From assembly GCA_044371675.1 (NCBI GenBank), contig JBILTF010000001.1, positions 18,419-82,418 of the forward strand: a DNA stretch of 64,000 nucleotides, in the 5' to 3' direction. A program made the translations under genes and the position numbers. This DNA is from CAIZGX01 sp044371675. GTDB lineage: Bacteria > Bacteroidota > Bacteroidia > Flavobacteriales_D > Sanyastnellaceae. The notes below the pieces were generated by a model. It saw only the letters and a list, made by a program, of their open reading frames with translations. It searched no databases and was not told the origin of the DNA. Of the stretch, positions 18,007 through 26,515 are shown one piece after another; position 1 is the first letter of the stretch, and each line of letters starts with the position of its first letter.

Positions 18007-18902
18007 TTTCTGAACTCGTATGAGTATTTCGTAATTACAATATCTTTCGAGCCCATATCCTGATCTAATGTAGCCTCAATGAATGATGTTGGTGTATACA
18101 AGATTTCAATTTCGCGCTTTAGAATAGTATTGGTGTAATAGGAAACCTTGATCAAATTACCAATTCGGTCATAATGAAATGTCTCACGCGTAGTCTCTAT
18201 GTTCGAAGAACTTTCAATTGTAGCTATCTGTTCAATCCAACCCTTATCATTGTAGGTGTATTGTTTTCCGAAACTTTTACCGCTTAAGGTCAACTCTTTT
18301 TCTTCCCGAGTTACAAACCCGGCCGAATCACGATAAACGAGATCTACCGAATAGGGCAGGCCGTAGTTGTTGAAGCTTTCTTTTCGAAGTGTCAAAGTAG
18401 AAGGCTCGCTGTATTTGAAAGACTCAGAGTTTACAATAACGGTAAGTCCAGGAATAAGTTTTAGCTTTTCCATACTCTTGTTCTCAGAAACGGAATTGTC
18501 AATTCGTTCCACTCGCCCTTTTTGATCGTAGAAAAATGCTGTTGTAGTATATCCGTTCCTGCCCAATTCATTTCTGTTCTGAACCAATCCTAATTCATTT
18601 CGGTCGAATACAATGTGCGTGCTGTCTACTAAACTTAACACACTTGTTACAGCATCAATCTTGGCAAGTTGTCCTGTTTCATTGAAATGATAAACGGTAA
18701 TATCTGGACGGTTCTCTATGGCTTTGCCTGTGCGCTTCATTTGGCAGACTCCGGTAATGGTTGAAATTTTGTTTTGCCATAGGAATTCTTGACTGAAAAA
18801 CATTTCTTGTTGAAATGCTTTTCCTTCGCGATTGTCTATAATCTGCGCATTTGCAAATTGAACAGTCGAAACGAAAAGTAGAATGACGATGATTCTGATC
18901 AT
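18003..18902 (-). CDS. Exported protein with degenerate YD/RHS-like repeats
   Basis: A 299-residue protein with a signal peptide ending at ANAQ (residue 20). It holds several degenerate repeats of the type YHFNETGQLAKID, FYDQKGRVERID, YTYNDKGWIEQI and FHYDRIGNLIKV, spaced by about 30-60 residues. These resemble YD repeats of RHS-type proteins, but it is far too short for a toxin shell and has no core or tip domain. Such short repeat proteins are common as exported Bacteroidota proteins of unknown role. It overlaps the small basic gene downstream by 4 bases. A perfect -7 box lies 4 bases before the ATG, suggesting a leaderless mRNA. Confidence 0.8.
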   Translation of the reverse strand: MIRIIVILLFVSTVQFANAQIIDNREGKAFQQEMFFSQEFLWQNKISTITGVCQMKRTGKAIENRPDITVYHFNETGQLAKIDAVTSVLSLVDSTHIVFDRNELGLVQNRNELGRNGYTTTAFFYDQKGRVERIDNSVSENKSMEKLKLIPGLTVIVNSESFKYSEPSTLTLRKESFNNYGLPYSVDLVYRDSAGFVTREEKELTLSGKSFGKQYTYNDKGWIEQIATIESSSNIETTRETFHYDRIGNLIKVSYYTNTILKREIEILYTPTSFIEATLDQDMGSKDIVITKYSYEFRK

Positions 18903-18906
18903 AGTG

Positions 18907-18914
18907 CAAACATA
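18907..18914 (-). promoter_or_regulatory. -7 box 4 bases upstream of the YD-repeat gene
   Basis: The minus strand reads TATGTTTG, a full match to TAnnTTTG, separated by four bases from the ATG at 18902. No clear -33 TTG is seen at the expected distance. Confidence 0.5.
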
Positions 18915-18969
18915 AAACCGAAGTGAATAAGTTCATGCATTGGTGGAAAAGCTTTGCTTTTCTTTTGCA

Positions 18970-18999
18970 TTTGTTTTCGTTCGAACTCACGTACTTTTG
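18970..18999 (+). promoter_or_regulatory. glyA promoter
   Basis: TTTG (18970-18973) and TACTTTTG (18992-18999) are separated by 18 bases, a full match to the Bacteroidota -33/-7 pattern. The predicted transcript starts just before the ATG at 19017, which supports that start over an in-frame codon at 18954. Confidence 0.65.
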
Positions 19000-19016
19000 A
19001 CCCATACAATTTCAAT

Positions 19017-20285
19017 ATGAAAGATCAAATTATTTTCGACCTCATCGAACGTGAAAGAGTTCGTCAGACAAACGGTCTAGAGCTCATCGCTTCAGAGAAT
19101 TATGTGAGCAATGAAGTTATGCAAGCAGTGGGTTCAGTCTTAACCAATAAATACGCTGAGGGTCTTCCTAAAAAAAGGTACTACGGCGGTTGCGAGATAG
19201 TGGACGAGGTAGAACAAATTGCTATCGATCGTTTGAAAAAATTGTTTGGAGCCTCATGGGCGAATGTTCAACCGCACAGTGGTGCCAATGCGAACAGCGC
19301 TGTTATGCTTGCCATATTAAATCCGGGAGATGCCATCTTAGGATTAGATCTTTCTCAAGGTGGACACCTTACGCACGGCTCTCCGGTTAACTATTCAGGG
19401 AAGCTGTACAGCCCATTTTTTTATGGGGTTGAAAGAGAAACGGGACGTGTTGACATGAACAAGGTTCGTGAGAAGGCTTTGGAATGTAAACCGAAGTTGT
19501 TGATTTGTGGAGCGAGCGCATACAGCCGCGATTGGGATTACACAGCTTTTCGTTCTATTGCCGATGAGGTTGGAGCCATTCTGATGGCAGACATATCTCA
19601 CCCTGCGGGATTAATAGCAGCGGGATTGTTGAATCACCCCTTTCCGCATTGTCACATTGTAACTTCAACCACACACAAAACTTTGCGCGGACCAAGAGGT
19701 GGTGTTATCATGGTTGGAAATGATATGCCGAATCCATTCGGGTTGAAAACGATGAAAGGAGAAGTTCGTTCGCTTTCTTCGGTGCTTGATAGTGGCGTTT
19801 TTCCTGGTATGCAAGGCGGTCCGCTTGAACATGTGATTGCTGCAAAGGCAGTGGCTTTCAATGAAGCTCTTACCGAAAATTTCAAAATGTATGGAAAGCA
19901 AGTGATTGAAAATGCGAATGCATTGGCCAATCATTTAACGGCAAAGGGATATGAAATAGTTTCAGGTGGCACAGATAACCACTGCTTTCTAATAGACCTG
20001 AGAAATAAAAATATTTCTGGAAAAGATGCTGAACTTGCTTTAGTAAGCGCTGAAATTACAGTGAACAAAAACATGGTTCCTTTCGACGATAAATCACCTT
20101 TTGTTACAAGTGGAATACGCATCGGAACGCCCGCAATTACAACGCGTGGGCTGAAAGTGAGCGATATGGAATTTGTAGCGAATGCAATAGACCGAGTAAT
20201 TTCAAATGCATCGGACGAAGATATTATTCGCACTGTGAAAGCGGAAGTGCATGAGGAGATGTCAGCGCGTCCACTCTTCGCGTAA
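19017..20285 (+). CDS. glyA: Serine hydroxymethyltransferase
   Basis: A 422-residue PLP enzyme converting serine and tetrahydrofolate to glycine and 5,10-methylene-tetrahydrofolate, the main source of one-carbon units. The N-terminal GLELIASENYVSNEVMQAVGS is the family block, and the PLP lysine is K221 in TTHKTLRGPRGG. The length is normal. The ATG at 19017 is chosen because a matched promoter ends at 18999; an upstream in-frame codon at 18954 lies before that promoter. The 3' end overlaps the convergent OstA-like gene by 24 bases, with no terminator between them. Confidence 0.96.
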   Translation: MKDQIIFDLIERERVRQTNGLELIASENYVSNEVMQAVGSVLTNKYAEGLPKKRYYGGCEIVDEVEQIAIDRLKKLFGASWANVQPHSGANANSAVMLAILNPGDAILGLDLSQGGHLTHGSPVNYSGKLYSPFFYGVERETGRVDMNKVREKALECKPKLLICGASAYSRDWDYTAFRSIADEVGAILMADISHPAGLIAAGLLNHPFPHCHIVTSTTHKTLRGPRGGVIMVGNDMPNPFGLKTMKGEVRSLSSVLDSGVFPGMQGGPLEHVIAAKAVAFNEALTENFKMYGKQVIENANALANHLTAKGYEIVSGGTDNHCFLIDLRNKNISGKDAELALVSAEITVNKNMVPFDDKSPFVTSGIRIGTPAITTRGLKVSDMEFVANAIDRVISNASDEDIIRTVKAEVHEEMSARPLFA

Positions 20286-21797
20286 GCGAATCATTTCAGC
20301 TTTAGAGATAGGCCTTTCCAAGGCACGCCAAGTGAACTCTTCCAATCTGAATTCAGAGGGTTTTGCTTTTTGAATGCTGTTGTAGAGACTGTTCGGCTCG
20401 TTTTCAAGCGTGACTTTTTGAATGCTTTTTTCTTGCAATACAATTCGAATATTCGAGCAGTCTGTTCTGTTCAAACCGGTGAGTTTTATTCGCTTGTTTT
20501 TTTCTTCCGTTGAGAAGTAGGCGAGTTGTCCATTTCCCATAATATGCACGTTTTGAAGATCGTTTTTGATGAATTGACCATTCAGCGATTTCCCTCTAAT
20601 TTGATTGAAATATCCGGGGACTACTTCAGATGCTAAAAAACTTTTTTCTGGAACAAAAAGGAAGTCCAAAGAATCGTTTTTGAAATGCAGGTTTATTTCT
20701 GAACCCGTAAGTTGATTCTCGTCGTTCCACAGCACTGGTGAGTAGAACATACGCATGATAGAATCAGCTTCAGATAACGAGAGTGAATCGCACTTTCCTT
20801 GCAAGTCTTTACTGAAAAGAAGGACGTGGTGAAAGGCTTTTATGTCACGTTTTTCTGCACTTGTTTTTTTAGCGAAAAGTGTGTCGGCAACAATGAAAAG
20901 CGTGTCTTTGTTTTCAAGTATTTTTTCAAGTATACTTTTTCCAGTTACCCATGAAATTTCATTTAACTCCTCATGTTTTCCGTAGTTTCCACGAATGGTT
21001 AAATCGGAGTTATTGTCAACGATAATTACATTCTGAAAGGCTTCGCCCCACTTCTCTTTTCCATTGTAAAAAATACTGTCACCAAAAAGTGTTTGTTCCT
21101 TCGATTTTACCCGAGCGTTTTTCTTGAAGCTGCATGTTTCTGTTTTCGAATTGAAGTAGCCATTTTCGCATTTAATTTCCACATCTTTTCCTGTAATAGT
21201 TGTGGGTCCATAGAAATACGAAATCTCCGTAACGGTATTGTATAGCATAGTGTCTGAGACAACAGTATAGTCTTTGTTTTTCACCGTTACTTTTCTTCTA
21301 AATGTGAAGTTGTTCGATGGGCTATGGTATCTGCCGGTTTGAGAAACCAGTTCGTTGTTGTTTTTACTTGAAACGACTTTGCCACCGCCGGAGTAGCTGG
21401 CAACTTCAGTCTTCAAGTTGTAAGTCATGTTTGGAGCAGTAAGCGTCATTGCGCCATCAGAGAAAACACAATTTTCGTTGAGTGTTGCGGATTGCGTGGC
21501 ATCGGTAAAGAATAATTTCTTCCCGGAAATAGCGTATTCACCAGGTTTGTTCACACGAATATTTCCAAATGCTTGAAAATTTCCATTGCTGAATTTGTAT
21601 GCCGAATCGCAATAGAAATTGGTGCCGTCAAAGTTCAAATGGACATTTCCCAGCAATCGCTGACCGTTAATAAGGTTCTTATTGAATGCAATCTTATCAG
21701 CGTGCACCAGCTGCACGTGTTTGGCTTGTCCATTTATCTTCTGCGAAATCAGAAATACGGAAAGCGCAACAAGAACTATTTTAACGAAGTTGTGTAT
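20262..21797 (-). CDS. OstA/LptA-like LPS export family protein (start codon uncertain)
   Basis: A 484-residue frame from a GTG at 21716, or about 511 residues if it begins at 21797. The repeated beta-strand pattern (GNVHLNFDGTNFYCDSAYKFSNGNFQAFGNIRVNKPG, ATLNENCVFSDGAMTLTAPNMTYN) is the OstA/LptA jelly-roll that carries LPS across the periplasm. The GTG would miss the secretion signal. In-frame codons upstream encode a typical one (NFVKIVLVALSVFLI, then SQKINGQA), yet between the in-frame stop at 21813-21815 and 21716 there is no ATG, GTG or TTG. Candidate starts are ATA at 21797 or CTG at 21752. It lies 10 bases after purA. The family call is fairly secure; the start is not. Confidence 0.78.
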   Translation of the reverse strand: MHNFVKIVLVALSVFLISQKINGQAKHVQLVHADKIAFNKNLINGQRLLGNVHLNFDGTNFYCDSAYKFSNGNFQAFGNIRVNKPGEYAISGKKLFFTDATQSATLNENCVFSDGAMTLTAPNMTYNLKTEVASYSGGGKVVSSKNNNELVSQTGRYHSPSNNFTFRRKVTVKNKDYTVVSDTMLYNTVTEISYFYGPTTITGKDVEIKCENGYFNSKTETCSFKKNARVKSKEQTLFGDSIFYNGKEKWGEAFQNVIIVDNNSDLTIRGNYGKHEELNEISWVTGKSILEKILENKDTLFIVADTLFAKKTSAEKRDIKAFHHVLLFSKDLQGKCDSLSLSEADSIMRMFYSPVLWNDENQLTGSEINLHFKNDSLDFLFVPEKSFLASEVVPGYFNQIRGKSLNGQFIKNDLQNVHIMGNGQLAYFSTEEKNKRIKLTGLNRTDCSNIRIVLQEKSIQKVTLENEPNSLYNSIQKAKPSEFRLEEFTWRALERPISKAEMIRLREEWTR

Positions 21798-21807
21798 TGT
21801 ACGGAGT

Positions 21808-23076
21808 TTATCTTACAATGGTTTGCTCGCGGTCTGGTCCAACAGAAACATAGGTTATTGGAATTTCCAATTCCTTTTCAATAAATGCAATGTAATCTGA
21901 AAGTTCTTGCGGAAAAGCTTCGATGGTTCTGATTTGAGTCAGGTCTGCGTTCCATCCTTTGAGGGTGGTGTAAACGGGCTCAACTTTTCCATCTAACAAA
22001 TCGTATGGCATTTCATCGGTTTGAACACCGTTTATTTTGTAATGCGTGCAGACATGAATTTCTTCAAAGATGCTTAGGATATCTGCTTTCATCATGTACA
22101 ACTCAGTGATTCCGTTTAAACGACAAGCATAGCGAAGAGCCGGAATGTCTAACCATCCGCATCTTCGCGCGCGTCCTGTTGTAGATCCAAATTCGTTGCC
22201 TTCTTTGCGCATTCTTTCACCTACTTCATTGTCTAATTCTGTTGGAAATGGACCGCTTCCTACACGCGTGCAGTAAGCTTTAAATATTCCAAAAGCAGAG
22301 CCTATAGAATTTGGAGCAACACCTAAGCCCGTGCAAGCTCCTGCTGCAACCGTGTTACTTGAAGTTACAAATGGGTATGAACCGAAGTCAATGTCTAGAA
22401 GAGACCCTTGGGCACCTTCCGCCAATATTTTTTTGTTTTCGCGAATGGCCTTGTGCAAGTAGTTTTCGCTATCGATAAATGTCAATGTTTTCAGTACTTC
22501 AATTCCTTCAAACCAAGCCGCTTCCATTTCATCTAAGGAGTATTCAAATTGAAAATGCGAAAGCATTTTTTTATGCTTTTCAACGAGCGTGTTGTACTTG
22601 TCAATGAAATTTTCAGAAAGAATGTCTCCAATGCGTAAACCGTTGCGACCGGTTTTGTCCATATAAGTTGGACCAATACCCTTCAGGGTAGATCCAATTT
22701 TCGATTTTCCTTTTTCAGCTTCTGATGCGGCATCTAGAAGTTTGTGTGTCGGAAGAATGAGGTGTGCTTTTTTGGAAATCAAAAGCCTAGCTGCAACATT
22801 TACATTTTTCGCAGTAAGTTTTTCGATTTCCGTAGCGAAAACAATCGGGTCAATAACAACTCCGTTGCCAACGATATTGGTCACATGCTCGTGAAAGATT
22901 CCACTAGGAATGGTATGAAGAACGTGTTTCGTTCCATTAAATTCAAGGGTGTGGCCTGCGTTTGGACCGCCTTGAAACCTGGCAACGATGTCGTATTTCG
23001 GAGTTAATACATCGACAATTTTTCCTTTTCCCTCATCGCCCCATTGAAGGCCTAACAATACGTCTACTTTGCTCAT
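21808..23076 (-). CDS. purA: Adenylosuccinate synthetase
   Basis: A 422-residue enzyme of AMP synthesis: IMP + aspartate + GTP to adenylosuccinate. The N-terminal P-loop LLGLQWGDEGKGKIVD is diagnostic. Other family blocks are GGPNAGHT, GIGPTYMDKTGRNGLRIGD, EGAQGSLLDIDFGSYPFVTSSN and TTGRARRCGWLD. The length is normal. A -7 box lies 16 bases upstream. The OstA-like gene follows after about 10 bases, so they are probably co-transcribed. Confidence 0.97.
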   Translation of the reverse strand: MSKVDVLLGLQWGDEGKGKIVDVLTPKYDIVARFQGGPNAGHTLEFNGTKHVLHTIPSGIFHEHVTNIVGNGVVIDPIVFATEIEKLTAKNVNVAARLLISKKAHLILPTHKLLDAASEAEKGKSKIGSTLKGIGPTYMDKTGRNGLRIGDILSENFIDKYNTLVEKHKKMLSHFQFEYSLDEMEAAWFEGIEVLKTLTFIDSENYLHKAIRENKKILAEGAQGSLLDIDFGSYPFVTSSNTVAAGACTGLGVAPNSIGSAFGIFKAYCTRVGSGPFPTELDNEVGERMRKEGNEFGSTTGRARRCGWLDIPALRYACRLNGITELYMMKADILSIFEEIHVCTHYKINGVQTDEMPYDLLDGKVEPVYTTLKGWNADLTQIRTIEAFPQELSDYIAFIEKELEIPITYVSVGPDREQTIVR

Positions 23077-23092
23077 TCTGATTTGTAAAGCA

Positions 23093-23100
23093 CAAAAGTA
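23093..23100 (-). promoter_or_regulatory. purA promoter -7 box
   Basis: The minus strand reads TACTTTTG, a full match to TAnnTTTG, 16 bases before the purA ATG. No -33 TTG is seen at the usual spacing. Confidence 0.45.
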
Positions 23101-23105
23101 GTGGG

Positions 23106-24452
23106 TTATTCAAAATAAGCCTTATTTTCTTCTAGGAATTTTTCCAACTTACTTCTCATAATGAGTCTGCTAATGACTTTCATGTTGGAATCAAGTGCAA
23201 TTAATGTAGGTGTAGATGGTGAAGGGTAATGCTTAGCGAGATAGGGTCGCTTGTCCATCGGAGGAAGGACGTTTATCCACGGTTGTTGATGTGTTGCAAG
23301 ATGATTTTTCCAGGGGGCTTCTTCATTATCAATAGAAATGGCATAGACCTCCAAGCCCTTTTCATGATATTTCTTATAAATCTCTTGAAGTTGAGGGTGG
23401 AATTCTTCGCAATGCGAGCAGCTGCTCTTCCAAAACATAACGAGCGTTATTTTATTTTTTTTGCACGTTTCTTCCAATGAAATGTTTTTGCCCTCGGCAT
23501 TGGGATATTTCAGTTCTGCGGCTTTTTTACCAGGCGCGCAATTCTTGAGCGATTCAATGAGGTTCTTCGTGTTTACATTGAAGGAAGTATTGTCGGAACA
23601 ACCGTCGGCGTAATTGTTCAAATAGTAGGAGAGACCTTCCTCATTTTTGTAGTCTAACATTTTAGTCAAAATGAAAGAATGTAAGTATTGGTTTACAACA
23701 TCATTTTCGCCCATTCGCCCCAGCAGTTCATCGGTGAATTTTTGAGCGTATTCTTTCGGATAGGACTTGTAAAGTTGATTGAAGTATTGGTTTAGTCCAC
23801 GAACGAAAGCGTAGTGAAACAATATTACTTCGTTGTTGTAATCAACGTTTCCGAGAAAATGCTTGAAATAAATGGTGCTGTCGAATTGCATAAAATCATG
23901 CGGAAGTCGTCGACAGAAAAGGGGGGCGAAATTCGAATAAACTTCTGATTTCCACTCTTCTTTCGATTTTGCTAATGCAGCATTATTAATGACCTTCTGT
24001 TTATTCAGGAAGGCGGGGTGGGTAATTGATTTGTAAGAATCATACTCCAATTGAAGATTAGCGTAAAGCGCTGCTAATTCAACATAATCTGTTTGCTCCG
24101 TTGAATTGTAAAGCGAAGTGGGTTGTCCGTTTAGTTTGGAAAAGTCGAGGGTTAAATCAACGGATTTAGGAAGTGTTTTCGGGTTGATGTAAAAGTCGGT
24201 CCAGGACTTTCCTGTTCCTGAGAATCGCAAACGGTATTGCCCGACGTGCGCCGGCGAAAAGCTTATTGAAACGGATCCCGCATCATCTAAATCGGAAGTT
24301 GATAGAATTTGCCATTGATCTTTTTCGAATGCTTCCAGGAATACTTTTTTCGAATTCTGGCTGAGAATATTTTCAACATGAAGTTTGAGACTCGTTTGTC
24401 CGAATCCTATCGAAAAGCTGAGAGCTAATAGGAGGGTTAAAAGTGATTTCAT
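23106..24452 (-). CDS. Exported protein with C-terminal thioredoxin-like domain
   Basis: A 448-residue exported protein. The signal peptide ends near residue 19 (IGFGQ). The N-terminal 100 residues form a beta-rich region resembling the N-terminal domain of Bacteroidota TlpA-type proteins. The middle is helical and unassigned. The C-terminal domain (about 315-445) is thioredoxin-like, with the active site CSHC in FWKSSCSHCEEFHPQL and a cis-proline-type loop near STPTLIALD. It probably acts as a periplasmic thiol-disulfide reductase; the partner is unknown. A terminator for the upstream lipoprotein gene lies immediately before it, so it is likely transcribed separately. Confidence 0.85.
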   Translation of the reverse strand: MKSLLTLLLALSFSIGFGQTSLKLHVENILSQNSKKVFLEAFEKDQWQILSTSDLDDAGSVSISFSPAHVGQYRLRFSGTGKSWTDFYINPKTLPKSVDLTLDFSKLNGQPTSLYNSTEQTDYVELAALYANLQLEYDSYKSITHPAFLNKQKVINNAALAKSKEEWKSEVYSNFAPLFCRRLPHDFMQFDSTIYFKHFLGNVDYNNEVILFHYAFVRGLNQYFNQLYKSYPKEYAQKFTDELLGRMGENDVVNQYLHSFILTKMLDYKNEEGLSYYLNNYADGCSDNTSFNVNTKNLIESLKNCAPGKKAAELKYPNAEGKNISLEETCKKNKITLVMFWKSSCSHCEEFHPQLQEIYKKYHEKGLEVYAISIDNEEAPWKNHLATHQQPWINVLPPMDKRPYLAKHYPSPSTPTLIALDSNMKVISRLIMRSKLEKFLEENKAYFE

Positions 24453-24455
24453 GTG

Positions 24456-24485
24456 GAAAAAAAAAGGTCACCGAAGTGACCTTTT
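24456..24485 (-). terminator. Terminator after the small LPP20-like lipoprotein gene
   Basis: The GGTCAC/GTGACC stem closes a tetraloop that reads TTCG on the minus strand and runs into a nine-base T-tract. This is a strong intrinsic terminator for the gene ending at 24501. Confidence 0.88.
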
Positions 24486-24500
24486 AGAAGAGTGTTAAGA

Positions 24501-25082
24501 TTATTTACCTTGAGAAAGTTTCTCCATTTCTTTGTCGAAAGTTTCTTTGAATTTTTCGTAATTGTAGTCTGCTTTTAGTTTGTCGTTTTTCGACAATCCA
24601 GCTTGATAAGCATCAGCGATGTTGCTTCCGCTTAACTCAAGAGCTACATAACTTACGTATGTTCCGTCAGGACGTTGAGTTAATTTCTCGCAAAGTTCAG
24701 TGCAACCGCGAAGCTCTTGGTCAACAACTGTGCGTGCCATTTCGTTGAAGGACTCAGTTACTTCTTCTTTGTTATTTACTTCAGTAGAGTTAACGTAGTT
24801 ATCACCAACAATCTTCATTGTCACGCTGATTGTTTTTGCCATTTCAGACATAGCGTTTGAACGAGCTTTTTTCTTAGCTGTTTCACGATCCATGCTTTCA
24901 CCTGTTGCAGTTGAGCGGAAGGCCTCTTTCGTGCTTTTGAATTGTTCGCCAGAGCAGTACTCATTGATGATTACTTCTCCTTTTGGATCTGGAGTTTTTA
25001 CTTCGTCTTTGTTCTTCTTACAAGAAGGGATAGCAATCATAGTCACCGCAGCAATTGCTAAAAGGGTAATACGTGTTTTCAT
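24501..25082 (-). CDS. Small LPP20-like lipoprotein
   Basis: A 193-residue predicted lipoprotein. The ATG at 25082 (MKTRITLL) is preferred to an in-frame TTG nine bases upstream. The lipobox ends at Cys21 (IAIPSC), followed by KKNKDE; a charged run right after the cysteine resembles surface-export signals of some Bacteroidota lipoproteins (inference). The central segment ETAKKKARSNAMSEMAKTIS, with a distal YVSYVALELS strand, resembles the LPP20/FlgP fold and a matching part of the next lipoprotein upstream. It closes the 24501-29081 gene cluster, but a perfect -7 box at 25128-25135 suggests its own promoter, and a strong terminator follows. Confidence 0.75.
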   Translation of the reverse strand: MKTRITLLAIAAVTMIAIPSCKKNKDEVKTPDPKGEVIINEYCSGEQFKSTKEAFRSTATGESMDRETAKKKARSNAMSEMAKTISVTMKIVGDNYVNSTEVNNKEEVTESFNEMARTVVDQELRGCTELCEKLTQRPDGTYVSYVALELSGSNIADAYQAGLSKNDKLKADYNYEKFKETFDKEMEKLSQGK

Positions 25083-25127
25083 TTTTGTCAAGATATTAGT
25101 TAAATCTGTGTTTTTCAGTTATTGTGC

Positions 25128-25143
25128 CAAACTTACAAAAGTA
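25128..25143 (-). promoter_or_regulatory. Tandem -7 boxes upstream of the small LPP20-like gene
   Basis: The minus strand carries TACTTTTG (25143-25136) directly followed by TAAGTTTG (25135-25128), both full TAnnTTTG matches. They overlap the end of the preceding gene. Confidence 0.5.
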
Positions 25144-26515
25144 TTTTAATTATTTCGTTAATCAGAATTGTTTCAATATATTCTTTTTCTTTTTTGTATG
25201 CTTCTAAGACAGCATTTTCGTGAGAAAGTTGCACGCCCTTTACTCCATTGATGCTTTGTTCGAAAATGGCAACACTTGTTTTTGTGTCATTAACAGTAAT
25301 TTTCCCATCGATATAGGCCACCTTAAATCCTTGAATGTCTTCGCCGGCTCGAGGGTTTATGTTTATATAAATAACAAAGTCTGCTGAATTTTCGCTTGTG
25401 CCTATTCGCATTCCTTTGCTTATTAGAGTATTCCGAACAGATTCAGCGAGAGTTGATGTTTTGGTTCCGTCTAATTTGAATTCGTTTGATGTTACAAAAA
25501 AACTAGGAGCAAGGATTTCGATTGGTATTTTGCGCTGATCTGTGTTAATGCCAGTTATCAATGCTGTGGCTAAATCGGAATCCAAATCTTGTGGCACCAA
25601 TGCGTCAATGACTAGGCTTAATTCGAGGGCATTGTTTTTAGTCTTCAAGCTAATGTTATCAATGTCGGCTAAAACAATCCCGTCATTATCGGACATCACT
25701 GTTTTTGGTTTCATGTAATTATCTCTCTGGTAGCTATACTTCACATTGATTCCGCGAACTCCTTCGCCTTTGTATGTTACCATTACAGGCACTTGTGTTT
25801 TGAAGGAATTGGAAGAAGAAAGTACAATGTTCTTCAAAGGTGTTTCAAATCGAAGATCTGCAAGAACTGCGCGAATTTCAGAAAATAGTTCGTTATCAAT
25901 AAATATGTCCTTTCCGCTTTCATCTATCATTTGGTTTACTTCTGTCCAATAGGGCTTCAGAGCAAAAAGACCGTGAAAGAAAAGATCAATAGCGGAAGGA
26001 ATATTGCCTAATTTCTTAGCCTCTCTTCCCTTGATTAAATAATCAAGAGCAGCTCTTAACGTGTTCTCTTTTTTCTGCGCTTTTTTAATTTGATAGTCGA
26101 ATTTGTTCAGCTTGTAATAAATGGCATACATCTCCTTGTCTTCCCAAATGCCTGCAACTTCATAGTCTTCGAGCAATTCAGAAGATGAGGTGGTTATGTT
26201 GGAACTGAAGCTTTCACTGAAGGCTTTGTTTACATCCATGGTATTGAAGAAAGTTTGTCCTTCTACCTTAACAGAAATTTCTGTAGCGAGGTCATTCAGG
26301 GCGAGCTTTTTTGCGATGGCTTGGTAGTCTGCTGGCTGAGTAGATTTTGAGCAAGTTGCAATGCCAATGTAATAAGATGAGTTGATAGGTCTAGCAGATA
26401 CCCATTCAGGTTTAGGTTGTGGAGGAGGAACATTGGTTTTAACCGCGTCTTTTACACCGCAAGCATTCAAAAGAATGATTCCCAACAAGAGTAAATATCT
26501 ATATAATAATTTCAT
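25133..26515 (-). CDS. LPP20-family lipoprotein
   Basis: A 460-residue predicted lipoprotein with lipobox Cys19 (ILLNAC). Residues about 35-165 match the LPP20 pattern: PEWVSARPINSSYYIGIATCSKS, an alpha-helical IAKKLALNDLATEISVKVEG, and a closing YAIYYKLNKFDYQI strand. The next 45 residues are helical (KEAKKLGNIPSAIDLFFHG-like, TPR-type). A beta-rich C-terminal half holds an Ig-like strand set (VPVMVTYKGEGVRGINVKYSY) and a segment on metal-independent features I cannot assign. Its start touches the stop of the CsgG-like gene (1-base overlap), so they are coupled. LPP20 relatives include flagellar FlgP; no flagellar genes occur here. Confidence 0.8.
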   Translation of the reverse strand: MKLLYRYLLLLGIILLNACGVKDAVKTNVPPPQPKPEWVSARPINSSYYIGIATCSKSTQPADYQAIAKKLALNDLATEISVKVEGQTFFNTMDVNKAFSESFSSNITTSSSELLEDYEVAGIWEDKEMYAIYYKLNKFDYQIKKAQKKENTLRAALDYLIKGREAKKLGNIPSAIDLFFHGLFALKPYWTEVNQMIDESGKDIFIDNELFSEIRAVLADLRFETPLKNIVLSSSNSFKTQVPVMVTYKGEGVRGINVKYSYQRDNYMKPKTVMSDNDGIVLADIDNISLKTKNNALELSLVIDALVPQDLDSDLATALITGINTDQRKIPIEILAPSFFVTSNEFKLDGTKTSTLAESVRNTLISKGMRIGTSENSADFVIYININPRAGEDIQGFKVAYIDGKITVNDTKTSVAIFEQSINGVKGVQLSHENAVLEAYKKEKEYIETILINEIIKILL

